From: Muricoccus pecuniae
GTDB taxonomy: Bacteria > Pseudomonadota > Alphaproteobacteria > Acetobacterales > Acetobacteraceae
Length of the DNA stretch: 64,000 nt
Direction of reading: 5' to 3'
Assembly: GCF_014199205.1 (NCBI RefSeq)
Contig: NZ_JACIJD010000013.1
Location: 62,001 to 126,000 of the forward strand
A program made the position numbers and the translations under genes. Shown here in pieces: positions 8,286-15,737 of the stretch. How positions within the stretch are numbered: the first letter of the stretch is position 1; the number at the start of each line of letters is the position of its first letter. The notes under the pieces were generated by a model. It saw nothing but the letters and a program-made list of their open reading frames with translations. It searched no databases and was not told where the DNA came from.

Positions 8286-9073
8286 CGGGGATACTCGCCC
8301 AGGGCGGCGGCGGTGCGGCGGCGCAGGGCCTCGGCGAAGGCCTCGGCCGGCCCCTCCACCCTCACCGCCTCGCCCAGCCGGGCGCGGTAGCGCAGCGGGA
8401 AGTCCGGGCGGCGCCAGATCGGCCAGCCCTTGCCGAGGTAGCGCGTGTTGCTCTCGATGAGGACGGGCTGCACCGGCGCGCGGGCGCGGCGGGCGATGAG
8501 GGCGAAGCCGGGCTGGAAGGGGCCGGTGCGGCCATCGGGCGAGCGGGTCCCCTCGGGGAAGACGACGAGGTTCGCCCCCTCCCGCAGGGCCTCCACCGCG
8601 CGGCGGATGACGTGCAGCCCGGCATCGTTGGGGATGTAGCCCGCCAGCCGGCCCCCGCCCATGACCGGGTTCCGCTCCAGCCCCGCCTTCATGATGCAGA
8701 CGGCATCCGGCAGTTGCGAGACGACAAGCATGACATCGATCAGGGAGAGGTGGTTGGGCGCCACCACCAGCCCGCGCGCGTGGCGCAGGGGCGCGAGCGC
8801 CGAGAGGTCCAACTCCACCAGCCCCGCCCGCTCCATCAGGCCGAGCAGGAAGCGGAAGCCGCTCCCGATCGCACGGCGGCCGAAGGGTCCCCCGATGCGG
8901 GGCGGCAGCAGCGCCGAGAGGGCCAGCGCCACCAGCCCCCAGCCGAGGAAGCAGGCCCCGAGCACCGCGACCACGCCGTAGAAGGCCAGCGTGTCCCGCA
9001 GCAGCCGCGGGCGGTCGGGCGGGCGCAGGGGAGGAAGGGCCTCCGAAGGGGCGGCGGGTTGCGGCGCTGGCAC
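8282..9073 (-). CDS. Lysophospholipid/1-acylglycerol-phosphate acyltransferase (PlsC-like)
   Basis: This 263-residue membrane-associated acyltransferase has the catalytic NHLSLID (NHx4D) motif near residue 106 and the glycerol-phosphate-binding FPEGTRS motif near residue 172. An N-terminal hydrophobic helix pair (GVVAVLGACFLGWGLVALALSALL) provides membrane attachment. The start is GTG at 9073. It is the first gene of a leftward operon with a glycosyltransferase (4-base overlap), an asparaginase and a Clp1-like kinase. The acceptor could be a phospholipid or a glycolipid made by the adjacent glycosyltransferase; this is inference from context. Confidence 0.88.
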   Translation of the reverse strand: MPAPQPAAPSEALPPLRPPDRPRLLRDTLAFYGVVAVLGACFLGWGLVALALSALLPPRIGGPFGRRAIGSGFRFLLGLMERAGLVELDLSALAPLRHARGLVVAPNHLSLIDVMLVVSQLPDAVCIMKAGLERNPVMGGGRLAGYIPNDAGLHVIRRAVEALREGANLVVFPEGTRSPDGRTGPFQPGFALIARRARAPVQPVLIESNTRYLGKGWPIWRRPDFPLRYRARLGEAVRVEGPAEAFAEALRRRTAAALGEYPR

Positions 9074-9157
9074 GTCGTCTCCCCCTCGGCCTTCGGGCCG
9101 CCGCCGGCCCGGTGCTGCTGCTCCTGGCGAGAGGATAGCCGGATCCCACCCGCGCCC

Positions 9158-10147
9158 CTACCCCTCCAGAGCGAGCAGGGCGAAGGTCGCGAGCCAGTGC
9201 TCGCCCATGTAGTGCCCGGCGACATGGGGCAGCCCGGCCTCGATGTGGCGAAGGGCGGCGGCCTCCATCGGGGGTCGGCGCGGATCGCCCGGAGGCAGGG
9301 CGGCGGCGAGGCGGCGCCAGCACCAGGCGCGGGAGAGGTTCAGCCCGTCGAGATGCGCGATCTTGCCGTCCGTGCGGTCGGAGACGGTGACGGGGTGGAA
9401 GAGGGTGGCCGGCTCCCCCGCCGCGAGGCGCGGGAGAAAGGCGTCGAACCAGGGGGCGAAGTCGGCGGGCGGGAGGAGGCGGGCCATGAGGGCGGCCTCG
9501 ACGAGGGTGGGGGAGAGGAAGTCGTCGCCCGAGGGCTCGCCCCAGGCCGGGCAGTCCCGGTCCGCCCCGTACCAGCGGAGCGCCGTGGCGCGGAGGAGGG
9601 GGAGGTCGGCCCTCATCGCCTCCGCCGCCATGAGCAGGCCGAAGGCGGTGTTCGGATGGGCGCCGACGCGCACGGGATAGGTGGCGAGCGGCAGGAAGTC
9701 GCGGAAGCGCCCCGCGAAGGCCTCGGCCAGGGGGGCGAGGGTAGCCGCCCAGGGCTCCTCCCCCTGCCGGGCCAGCTCGGCGGAGAGGGCGAGGAGCCAG
9801 CCCCAGCCATAGGGCCGCTCGAAGCCCCGCGCGCCGGGGGCGGCGAGATAGGCCACCTCCCCCGCCACGGCATCGGCCGTCAGCCGGCGGTGGAACAGGG
9901 CGCGGATCGCCGGGGCCGGCTCCATGGCGGGGAAGCGGCGCAGCAGGCGGGCGAGGGTCCAGTAGGCGTGGACGCAGGAGTGCCAGTCATAGCTGCCGAA
10001 GAAGACGGGATGCAGCGCGGCGGGCGTGCGCGCGTCCTCCGGCCCGTTGAGCACATGGCCGGGCTTGTTCGGGTATTCCCGCTCCACATGGCCGAGGGCA
10101 ATGGCGGCGAGGCGGGCGGCGAGCGGCTCGTCGAGGCTGGGGGGCAT
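9158..10147 (-). CDS. DUF2891 family protein
   Basis: This 329-residue soluble protein matches the DUF2891 family. Visible hallmarks are HPVFFGSYDWHSCVHAYW near residue 46, RPYGWGWLLAL near residue 112, a central WGEPSGDDFLSP and the end HYMGEHWLATFALLALEG. The alternating Trp/His-rich helices suggest an alpha/alpha barrel like those of sugar-processing enzymes, but no activity is established for the family. It is transcribed toward the acyltransferase operon with an 84-base gap and could head it. Confidence 0.85.
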   Translation of the reverse strand: MPPSLDEPLAARLAAIALGHVEREYPNKPGHVLNGPEDARTPAALHPVFFGSYDWHSCVHAYWTLARLLRRFPAMEPAPAIRALFHRRLTADAVAGEVAYLAAPGARGFERPYGWGWLLALSAELARQGEEPWAATLAPLAEAFAGRFRDFLPLATYPVRVGAHPNTAFGLLMAAEAMRADLPLLRATALRWYGADRDCPAWGEPSGDDFLSPTLVEAALMARLLPPADFAPWFDAFLPRLAAGEPATLFHPVTVSDRTDGKIAHLDGLNLSRAWCWRRLAAALPPGDPRRPPMEAAALRHIEAGLPHVAGHYMGEHWLATFALLALEG

Positions 10148-10237
10148 GGGCGGGGGTGGTGACCGATCACGCGGAGATGCGTCAAGCCGGGCTCATTCCG
10201 CCTTGTATGCCGCGCCGCAGCATGGGATGCCCCCGCC

Positions 10238-10816
10238 ATGCTCCGTGCCCTCTATGACTGGATCATCCAACTCGCCGCCCATCGCCGCGCCCCGGCGCTG
10301 CTCGGCGTCGTCTCCTTCGCGGAGAGCAGCTTCTTTCCCATCCCGCCCGACGCCATGCTCATCCCGATGTGCCTGTCGCGGCCGGACCAGGCCTATCGCT
10401 ACGCCTTCATCTGCACCGTCACCTCGGTGGTCGGCGGGCTGCTGGGCTACGCCATCGGCGCCTTTCTCTTCGAGGCGGTGGCGCTGCCCGTCCTCTCCGC
10501 CTACGGCCATGCGGACGCGCTGGCGACCTTCACCGCCTGGTTCGAGCGCTGGGGGGCGGCGGTGATCCTCATCAAGGGGCTGACGCCCATCCCCTACAAG
10601 GTCGTCACCATCGCGGCCGGGGCGGCGCATTTCTCGCTGCTCGTCTTCTTCGTCTGCAGCGTCATCACCCGCGGGGCGCGCTTCTTCCTGCTCGCCTTCC
10701 TCATCCGCCGCTTCGGGCCGCCGGCCCGGGAGTTCATCGAGCGCCGCCTGAACCTCATCGCCGGCGTCACGGCGGTGGCGATCATCGGCGGGTTCCTGGC
10801 GCTCCGCTTCATCTGA
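10238..10816 (+). CDS. DedA/YqaA-like VTT-domain membrane protein
   Basis: This 192-residue integral membrane protein of the DedA/VTT superfamily has the reentrant-loop signature ESSFFPIPPDAMLIPM near residue 30 and the second characteristic segment IKGLTPIPYKVVTIAAGAA near residue 115. DedA-family members act in lipid (polyprenyl or phospholipid) flipping and envelope homeostasis. The YqaA-type branch is suggested by its length. It is divergent from the DUF2891 gene. Confidence 0.88.
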   Translation: MLRALYDWIIQLAAHRRAPALLGVVSFAESSFFPIPPDAMLIPMCLSRPDQAYRYAFICTVTSVVGGLLGYAIGAFLFEAVALPVLSAYGHADALATFTAWFERWGAAVILIKGLTPIPYKVVTIAAGAAHFSLLVFFVCSVITRGARFFLLAFLIRRFGPPAREFIERRLNLIAGVTAVAIIGGFLALRFI

Positions 10817-10862
10817 GGGGCGCCGGGGGCCTCGCCCCCTGGTGATGCGGCCCGGCGCTATC

Positions 10863-10880
10863 GGCCGCCGCGCGGCGGCC
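10863..10880. other. 18-bp perfect palindrome between the VTT-protein and ABC-exporter genes
   Basis: ggccgccgcgcggcggcc is self-complementary over its whole length. It lies 14 bases before the ABC transporter start and 47 bases after the upstream stop. It could be a Rho-assisted terminator or a protein site; there is no T-run. Confidence 0.35.
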
Positions 10881-10894
10881 CTACATGCGGCGCC

Positions 10895-12763
10895 ATGCCC
10901 TTTCGCGCCCTCGAGACCTTCATCGACCCGGTGGCCCCGCCGGGCGCGCGGGCCGCGCGCTTCCTCGGCACCCCCGTGCCGGAGGCCCCGCCGCCCGAGG
11001 GGCTGATCGGCTTCTACTGGCACTTCGCGCGGCAGGCGCGGGCGCTGGTGATCGCCCTCTTCGTCACGGGCTTCCTGACGGCGGTGCTGGACAGCCTCAT
11101 TCCCGTCTTCATCGGGAAAATAGTGTCCCTGCTCGGGCGGCACGCGCCGGAGGACCTCTGGCGGGAGGCGGGAGGAAGCCTGCTGCTGATGGCGGCGGTG
11201 ATGCTGCTCGCCCGCCCCGGCGCGATCCTCGCGCAGAACCTCGTGATGAACCAGGGCATCAACCCCGCCTTCACCAGCCTCATCCGGTGGCAGTCGCACC
11301 GGCTGGTCTCGCGCCAGGGCTGGACCTTCTTCCAGGAGGATTTCGCGGGGCGGGTGGCGAACCGGGTGATGCAGGCCGGGCCGGCGCTGCGGGAATCGGT
11401 CGTCCAGGCGCTGACCGCGGTCTGGTACATCCTGGTCTACGGGAGCAGCGCCGTGCTGTGGCTGGGCAGCACGGATTGGCGGCTGACCCTGCCGATCCTC
11501 CTCTGGTTCGCCGCCTACGCCGCCCTGCTGCGCTTCGTCGTCCCCCGGATGCGGGACCGCTCCCGCGCCGCCTCGGAGCAGCGGAGCCTGCTGACCGGGC
11601 GGATCGTGGACGCCTACACGAACATCCTCTCCATCAAGCTCTTCGCCCGCGCCTCCAGGGAGGACGCCTTCGTGCAGGAGGGAGTCCTCGGGCTCACCGG
11701 CGCCTTCCAGAACCAGATGCGGATGGTGACGCTGAACGCGGCGCTGCTCGCCCTGCTGAACGCGCTGCTGCTCATCTCCATGGTGGCCCTGTCGATCCTG
11801 CTGTGGATGGGGGGGAGGGTGGAGGCGGCGGCGGTGGCCACCGCCCTGCCCATGGCCTGGCAGATCGCCAACATCTCCGGCTGGGTCGCCTTCACCGTCG
11901 CGAGCATCTTCGAGAACATCGGCGTGGTGCAGGAGGCCATGCGGAGCATCGCCGTGCCGCCGACCGAGCCGGACCCGCCGGGCGCCAGGCCCCTGGCGGT
12001 GACGCGCGGCGCCATCCGCTTCGAGCGCGTGCGCTTCGGCTACGGGCGGGAGGAAGGGGCGGTGCTGGACGGCTTCGACCTCCTCATCGCCCCCGGCGAG
12101 CGCGTGGGGCTGATCGGCCATTCCGGCGCGGGCAAGACGACGGCGGTGAACCTGCTGCTGCGCTTCTTCTACCCGGAATCCGGCCGCATCACGATCGACG
12201 GCCAGGACATCGCGGGGGTGACGGGGGAGAGCCTGCGCGCCGCCATCGGCATGGTGACGCAAGACACCGCGCTGCTGCACCGCTCCATCGGCGACAACAT
12301 CCGCTTCGGCCGGCCCGAGGCCACCCAGGCGGAGGTGGAGGAGGCCGCACGGCGGGCGGAGGCGGCCGGCTTCATCGCCGAACTGTCGGACTGGCGGGGG
12401 CGGCGGGGATACGAAGCCCATGCCGGGGAGCGCGGTGTGAAGCTCTCGGGCGGGCAGCGGCAGCGCATCGCCATCGCCCGCGTGCTGCTGAAGAACGCCC
12501 CCATCCTCGTGCTGGACGAGGCCACCAGCGCCCTCGATTCGGAGGTGGAGGCCGCGATCGGGGACCAGCTCTCGGCCCTGATGGCGGGCAAGACCGTGAT
12601 CGCCATCGCCCACCGCCTCTCGACCATCGCGACGCTCGACCGGCTGGTGGTGCTGGAGGAGGGGCAGGTGGCCGAGAGCGGCACCCACGCGGAATTGCTC
12701 GCCCGCAACGGGGCCTATGCCCGGCTCTGGGCCCGGCAGTCCGGCGGCTTCATCGGGGCCTGA
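10895..12763 (+). CDS. ABC exporter, fused permease and ATPase
   Basis: This 622-residue half-transporter has a six-helix type-1 exporter membrane domain (about residues 45-340) and a nucleotide-binding domain (370-610). Walker A is GHSGAGKTT, the signature LSGGQRQRIAIARVLL, Walker B ILVLDEATSALD and the H-loop IAHRLSTI, all intact, so it should be an active homodimer. The sequence is of the MsbA/Atm1-like general exporter class; the cargo cannot be read from the sequence. It follows the VTT protein by 78 bases on the same strand and precedes the ATP-synthase operon, which has its own promoter. Confidence 0.9.
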   Translation: MPFRALETFIDPVAPPGARAARFLGTPVPEAPPPEGLIGFYWHFARQARALVIALFVTGFLTAVLDSLIPVFIGKIVSLLGRHAPEDLWREAGGSLLLMAAVMLLARPGAILAQNLVMNQGINPAFTSLIRWQSHRLVSRQGWTFFQEDFAGRVANRVMQAGPALRESVVQALTAVWYILVYGSSAVLWLGSTDWRLTLPILLWFAAYAALLRFVVPRMRDRSRAASEQRSLLTGRIVDAYTNILSIKLFARASREDAFVQEGVLGLTGAFQNQMRMVTLNAALLALLNALLLISMVALSILLWMGGRVEAAAVATALPMAWQIANISGWVAFTVASIFENIGVVQEAMRSIAVPPTEPDPPGARPLAVTRGAIRFERVRFGYGREEGAVLDGFDLLIAPGERVGLIGHSGAGKTTAVNLLLRFFYPESGRITIDGQDIAGVTGESLRAAIGMVTQDTALLHRSIGDNIRFGRPEATQAEVEEAARRAEAAGFIAELSDWRGRRGYEAHAGERGVKLSGGQRQRIAIARVLLKNAPILVLDEATSALDSEVEAAIGDQLSALMAGKTVIAIAHRLSTIATLDRLVVLEEGQVAESGTHAELLARNGAYARLWARQSGGFIGA

Positions 12764-12849
12764 GCGGGCGCCGTTCCGCCCCGCGCCCGGGGAGTCGCAA
12801 CAACCCCTGGCAAAGGGGTGTTAAGGAGGTGTTGCGGTGCGGCGCCAGC

Positions 12850-12878
12850 TTGACACCACATGGACGCCAATTTAGGGA
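12850..12878 (+). promoter_or_regulatory. Candidate sigma-70-type promoter of the F0 ATP-synthase operon
   Basis: A perfect TTGACA (12850-12855) is followed after 17 bases by tagggA (12873-12878), which matches the -10 consensus at positions 1, 2 and 6. It is placed 35 bases before the atpI start, in a stretch less GC-rich than its surroundings. Confidence 0.5.
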
Positions 12879-12912
12879 CCCCCTGCCTTCCCTGGGGAAA
12901 CCGCGGAGGAGC

Positions 12913-13212
12913 ATGGTGGAAAACCGGGACGGCTTCGACGACCGGCTGCGGCAGGCCAGGACCCGACAGGGACTGGACCCCAAGCCCGAGAAGGGTGGGG
13001 GCGGACTGCCGACGGGACCGTGGGGAATAGGCTTCCGCGCGGGGGTCGAGGTCGTATCGGCACTGGTCGTGGGCGCGGCGCTGGGCTTTGGCCTGGACCG
13101 CTGGCTCGGCACCTTCCCCTGGCTCTTCCTCGTCTTCTTCGTGGTGGGCGGCGCCGCCGGGGTGCTGAACGTCTACAGGCTGTTCAACACCCGCCCCGGC
13201 GCCGGACCGTGA
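12913..13212 (+). CDS. atpI: ATP synthase protein I
   Basis: This 99-residue protein has a charged N-terminal tail and two transmembrane helices (EVVSALVVGAALGFGLDRWL; WLFLVFFVVGGAAGVLNVYRLF), the layout of AtpI, the assembly factor that assists c-ring formation. The Gly-rich GAALGFGLDRWLG is typical of alphaproteobacterial AtpI. The start is the ATG preceded by ggagga. It is the first gene of the F0 operon and ends 16 bases before atpB. Confidence 0.9.
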   Translation: MVENRDGFDDRLRQARTRQGLDPKPEKGGGGLPTGPWGIGFRAGVEVVSALVVGAALGFGLDRWLGTFPWLFLVFFVVGGAAGVLNVYRLFNTRPGAGP

Positions 13213-13228
13213 ACGCAAGGACCGAGAC

Positions 13229-13984
13229 GTGGCCGCCGAAGGCAAGACGATCGACGCGCTGAGCCAGTTCGAGCTGATCCCGGTCCTCGGCCCGGTCGGC
13301 CGGGCGGTGGGCTTCTCCCAGTCCAACGCGCACATGCTGCTGGCGGTGGGCCTGATCTCCGCGCTGATGCTCTTCGGCATCCGCAAGCGCGCGCTGGTGC
13401 CGGGCCGGTTCCAGGCCGCGGCCGAGATGTTCTACGAGTTCATCGAGAACTTGGTCACGGGTCAGGTCGGGCATGAGGGGCGCAAGTACTTCCCCTTCGT
13501 CTTCGCGCTGTTCATGTTCGTGCTGTTCGGCAACCTGATCGGCCTGTTCCCCTACGCCTTCACCTACACCAGCCACATCGCGGTCACGCTCGGCCTGGCC
13601 GCCACCGTCTTCCTCGTGACGACGATCGTGGCCCTGGTGCTGCACGGGAAGAAGTTCTTCGGCTACTTCTTCCCCGAGGGCGCGCCGCTCTGGCTCGCGC
13701 CCATCATCGTGCCGGTCGAGGTGGTGTCCTACCTCTCCCGCCCGGTCAGCCTTTCCGTGCGTCTCTTCGCCAACATGGTGGCGGGGCACGTGCTGCTGAA
13801 GGTCTTCGCGACCTTCGTCGTCCTCCTCGGGGGCCTGGGCGCGATCGGGCCGGTGGCCTCGCTCCTGCCGCTCTCGGTGAACGTGCTGCTCGTCGGGTTC
13901 GAGATCCTGGTGGCCTTCCTTCAGGCCTATGTGTTCGCGATCCTGACCTGCATCTACCTGCACGACGCGGTGCACCTGCACTAA
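13229..13984 (+). CDS. atpB: F0F1 ATP synthase subunit a
   Basis: This is a 251-residue polytopic subunit of the proton channel, starting with GTG. The essential arginine of helix 4 is in [15 protein letters not shown] near residue 178. [11 protein letters not shown] at the N-terminus and the final helix [19 protein letters not shown] are characteristic of alphaproteobacterial subunit a. It lies between atpI and atpE in the F0 operon; the F1 genes are not in the window. Confidence 0.97.
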   Translation: MAAEGKTIDALSQFELIPVLGPVGRAVGFSQSNAHMLLAVGLISALMLFGIRKRALVPGRFQAAAEMFYEFIENLVTGQVGHEGRKYFPFVFALFMFVLFGNLIGLFPYAFTYTSHIAVTLGLAATVFLVTTIVALVLHGKKFFGYFFPEGAPLWLAPIIVPVEVVSYLSRPVSLSVRLFANMVAGHVLLKVFATFVVLLGGLGAIGPVASLLPLSVNVLLVGFEILVAFLQAYVFAILTCIYLHDAVHLH

Positions 13985-14031
13985 ACCGCGCCGGCAACCA
14001 CTCCAACCGCTCAACAAGGAAGAGTCCTCCG

Positions 14032-14271
14032 ATGAACGATCCTGCCGCCTATCTCGGCGCCTTCAAGGCGCTCGGCGCCGGCATCGCCGTCTTCGCGCTG
14101 TTCGGCGTGGGTCTCGCGCTCGGCAACATCTTCTCGACGCTGATCTCGTCGGTTGCCCGCAACCCGTCGGCCCGCGACACCGTGTTCCCGATCGGCATTC
14201 TCGGCTTCGCCCTCACGGAAGCCGTCGCGCTCTTCGCGCTGCTGATCGCCTTCCTGATCCTCTTCGCCTGA
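14032..14271 (+). CDS. atpE: F0F1 ATP synthase subunit c
   Basis: This 79-residue hairpin protein forms the proton-carrying ring. Helix 1 is rich in Gly/Ala ([21 protein letters not shown]), the polar loop is ARNPSARD (R43-N44-P45), and the ion-binding carboxylate is Glu63 in [11 protein letters not shown]. There is no sodium-binding signature, so proton coupling is expected. A good ribosome site (aaggaagag) precedes the ATG. Confidence 0.97.
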   Translation: MNDPAAYLGAFKALGAGIAVFALFGVGLALGNIFSTLISSVARNPSARDTVFPIGILGFALTEAVALFALLIAFLILFA

Positions 14272-14330
14272 TCGGGTCCGCGGCGCGGCCGGGGCACGCC
14301 CCTGGCCGTCCGCCGCGGGACGGAGAACGC

Positions 14331-15086
14331 ATGATCCGCCTCCTGCACGCCGCGGCTTTGGCGCTCCTGCTCTCGCAGGCGCCGGCCGCGCTCGCCCAGC
14401 AAGTCACGGCACCGCACGCGACCGGCCCGGTGCGGACCAACGCGCCCCTGCCGGGGCAGCAGGGCGAGAGCATCGCCGTGCAGGCGGACAGCGACCGCGC
14501 CCGCGCGGTCGAGGCGGCCAACCGCTCGGCCGCCGAGCACGAGCACGCGGCGGCCGCCGCCGCTGATGCCGGCGGCATGCCGCAGCTCGACTTCGGCAAC
14601 CCCCTGATGATCTCCCAGGTGGTGTGGCTGTTCGTCATCTTCGGGCTGCTCGTCTTCCTCACCTACCAGTTCCTGCTGCCGCCGGTGGCCGGGGTGATCG
14701 AGAACCGGCGCGCGCGCATCGCCGCCGACCTCGACGCCGCCCGGGACGCCCGCGCCGAGGCCGAGGCCGCCGAGGCCGGCCGCCGCGACAGCACCGCCCG
14801 CGCCCGCGCCGAGGCCCAGGCCTCCGTCGCTGCCGCGGCGCAGGCCGCCCAGGCCGAATCCGCCGCCCGCGCCGAGGCGCTGGCCGCGCGCCTGGACAAG
14901 CAGATCGCCGAGGCCGAGACCCGCATCGGCTCCGCTCGCGACGCCGCCATGGGCGCGCTCCGCGAGGTGGCTACCGATGCGACCAACGCCCTCGTCCAGC
15001 GCCTCTCCGGCCTGAGCGACGGGGCCGCGGTCTCCGCCGCGGTGGACCGCGAGCTGGCGGCCCGCAACCTCAAGACCGCCGGCTAG
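14331..15086 (+). CDS. atpG: F0F1 ATP synthase subunit b' with an N-terminal extension
   Basis: This 251-residue peripheral-stalk subunit is much longer than the usual 160-180 residues of b'. Residues 1-22 look like a Sec signal peptide ending ALAQQ. They are followed by some 70 hydrophilic Ala/His/Glu-rich residues, and only then comes the normal b' start (LDFGNPLMISQVVWLFVIFGLLVFLTY) near residue 85. The coiled-coil dimerisation region, rich in Ala/Glu/Arg, runs to the C-terminus. The symbol follows the alphaproteobacterial convention for b'. If the signal is cleaved, the extension would be periplasmic. Confidence 0.88.
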   Translation: MIRLLHAAALALLLSQAPAALAQQVTAPHATGPVRTNAPLPGQQGESIAVQADSDRARAVEAANRSAAEHEHAAAAAADAGGMPQLDFGNPLMISQVVWLFVIFGLLVFLTYQFLLPPVAGVIENRRARIAADLDAARDARAEAEAAEAGRRDSTARARAEAQASVAAAAQAAQAESAARAEALAARLDKQIAEAETRIGSARDAAMGALREVATDATNALVQRLSGLSDGAAVSAAVDRELAARNLKTAG

Positions 15087-15097
15087 AGGGGCGCGCC

Positions 15098-15604
15098 ATG
15101 CATCATTACGAGCACTTCTGGCTCGACCCGAAGTTCTGGGTCGCCGTCTCCTTTGTCCTCTTCGTCGTCCTGCTCGGGCGGATGATCTGGGGCCGGCTCG
15201 GCGCCCTGCTGGACGCCCGCGGCGCCCAGGTGCGCTCCCAGCTCGCCGAGGCGACCCGCCTCCGTGAGGAGGCCGAGGCCATGCGCAAGCAGGCCGAGGC
15301 CGAGCGCGCCCAGGCCGTGCAGGAGGCCGAGGCGATGATCACCCGCGCCCGCGCCGAGGCCGACCGCGTGGCCACTGCCGCCACCGCCGAGGCGGAGGCG
15401 AACGCCGCCCGCCGCGAGCGCATGGCCATGGACCGCATCGCCGCCGCCGAGGCGAGCGCCCTGGCCGAGGTCCGCCAGGCCGCCGCCGAGATCGCCGCCG
15501 CCGCCGCGCGGACGGTGATCGCGGAGCGGCTGACGGCGGAGCAGGACGCCGCCATGATCGACAAGGCCGTGGCCGACCTGCCTCGCGCGCTCCGCGCGGC
15601 TTGA
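15098..15604 (+). CDS. atpF: F0F1 ATP synthase subunit b
   Basis: This 168-residue subunit has one N-terminal membrane helix (FWVAVSFVLFVVLLGRMIW) and a long Ala/Glu/Arg coiled coil that forms the peripheral stalk with b'. It starts 12 bases after b' and closes the operon. The last codons and stop are duplicated just downstream, and a strong terminator follows. Confidence 0.93.
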   Translation: MHHYEHFWLDPKFWVAVSFVLFVVLLGRMIWGRLGALLDARGAQVRSQLAEATRLREEAEAMRKQAEAERAQAVQEAEAMITRARAEADRVATAATAEAEANAARRERMAMDRIAAAEASALAEVRQAAAEIAAAAARTVIAERLTAEQDAAMIDKAVADLPRALRAA

Positions 15605-15630
15605 TGAGGCCCGCGCTCCGCGCGGCCTGA
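15586..15630. repeat. Duplicated 19-bp segment spanning the atpF stop
   Basis: cgcgctccgcgcggcttga (15586-15604, the end of atpF) recurs with one change at 15612-15630, an offset of 26 bp, so the stop-codon context is present twice. Confidence 0.8.
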
Positions 15631-15657
15631 TCCTCCCCGGCATTCCGGGTGCTTGAG

Positions 15658-15687
15658 CGGGGGCCTTCGGGCCCCCGTTTTCATTTT
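15658..15687 (+). terminator. Rho-independent terminator of the atp operon
   Basis: A GC stem with a ttcg tetraloop (gggggcc-ttcg-ggccccc plus a flanking C-G pair) is followed by gttttcatttt. It is 54 bases after the atpF stop and is among the clearest intrinsic terminators in the window. Confidence 0.9.
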
Positions 15688-15737
15688 CGCGCGCCCCGCC
15701 TAGCCTCGCCTTCGAATCCTAGCGGAGGACGACAGGG

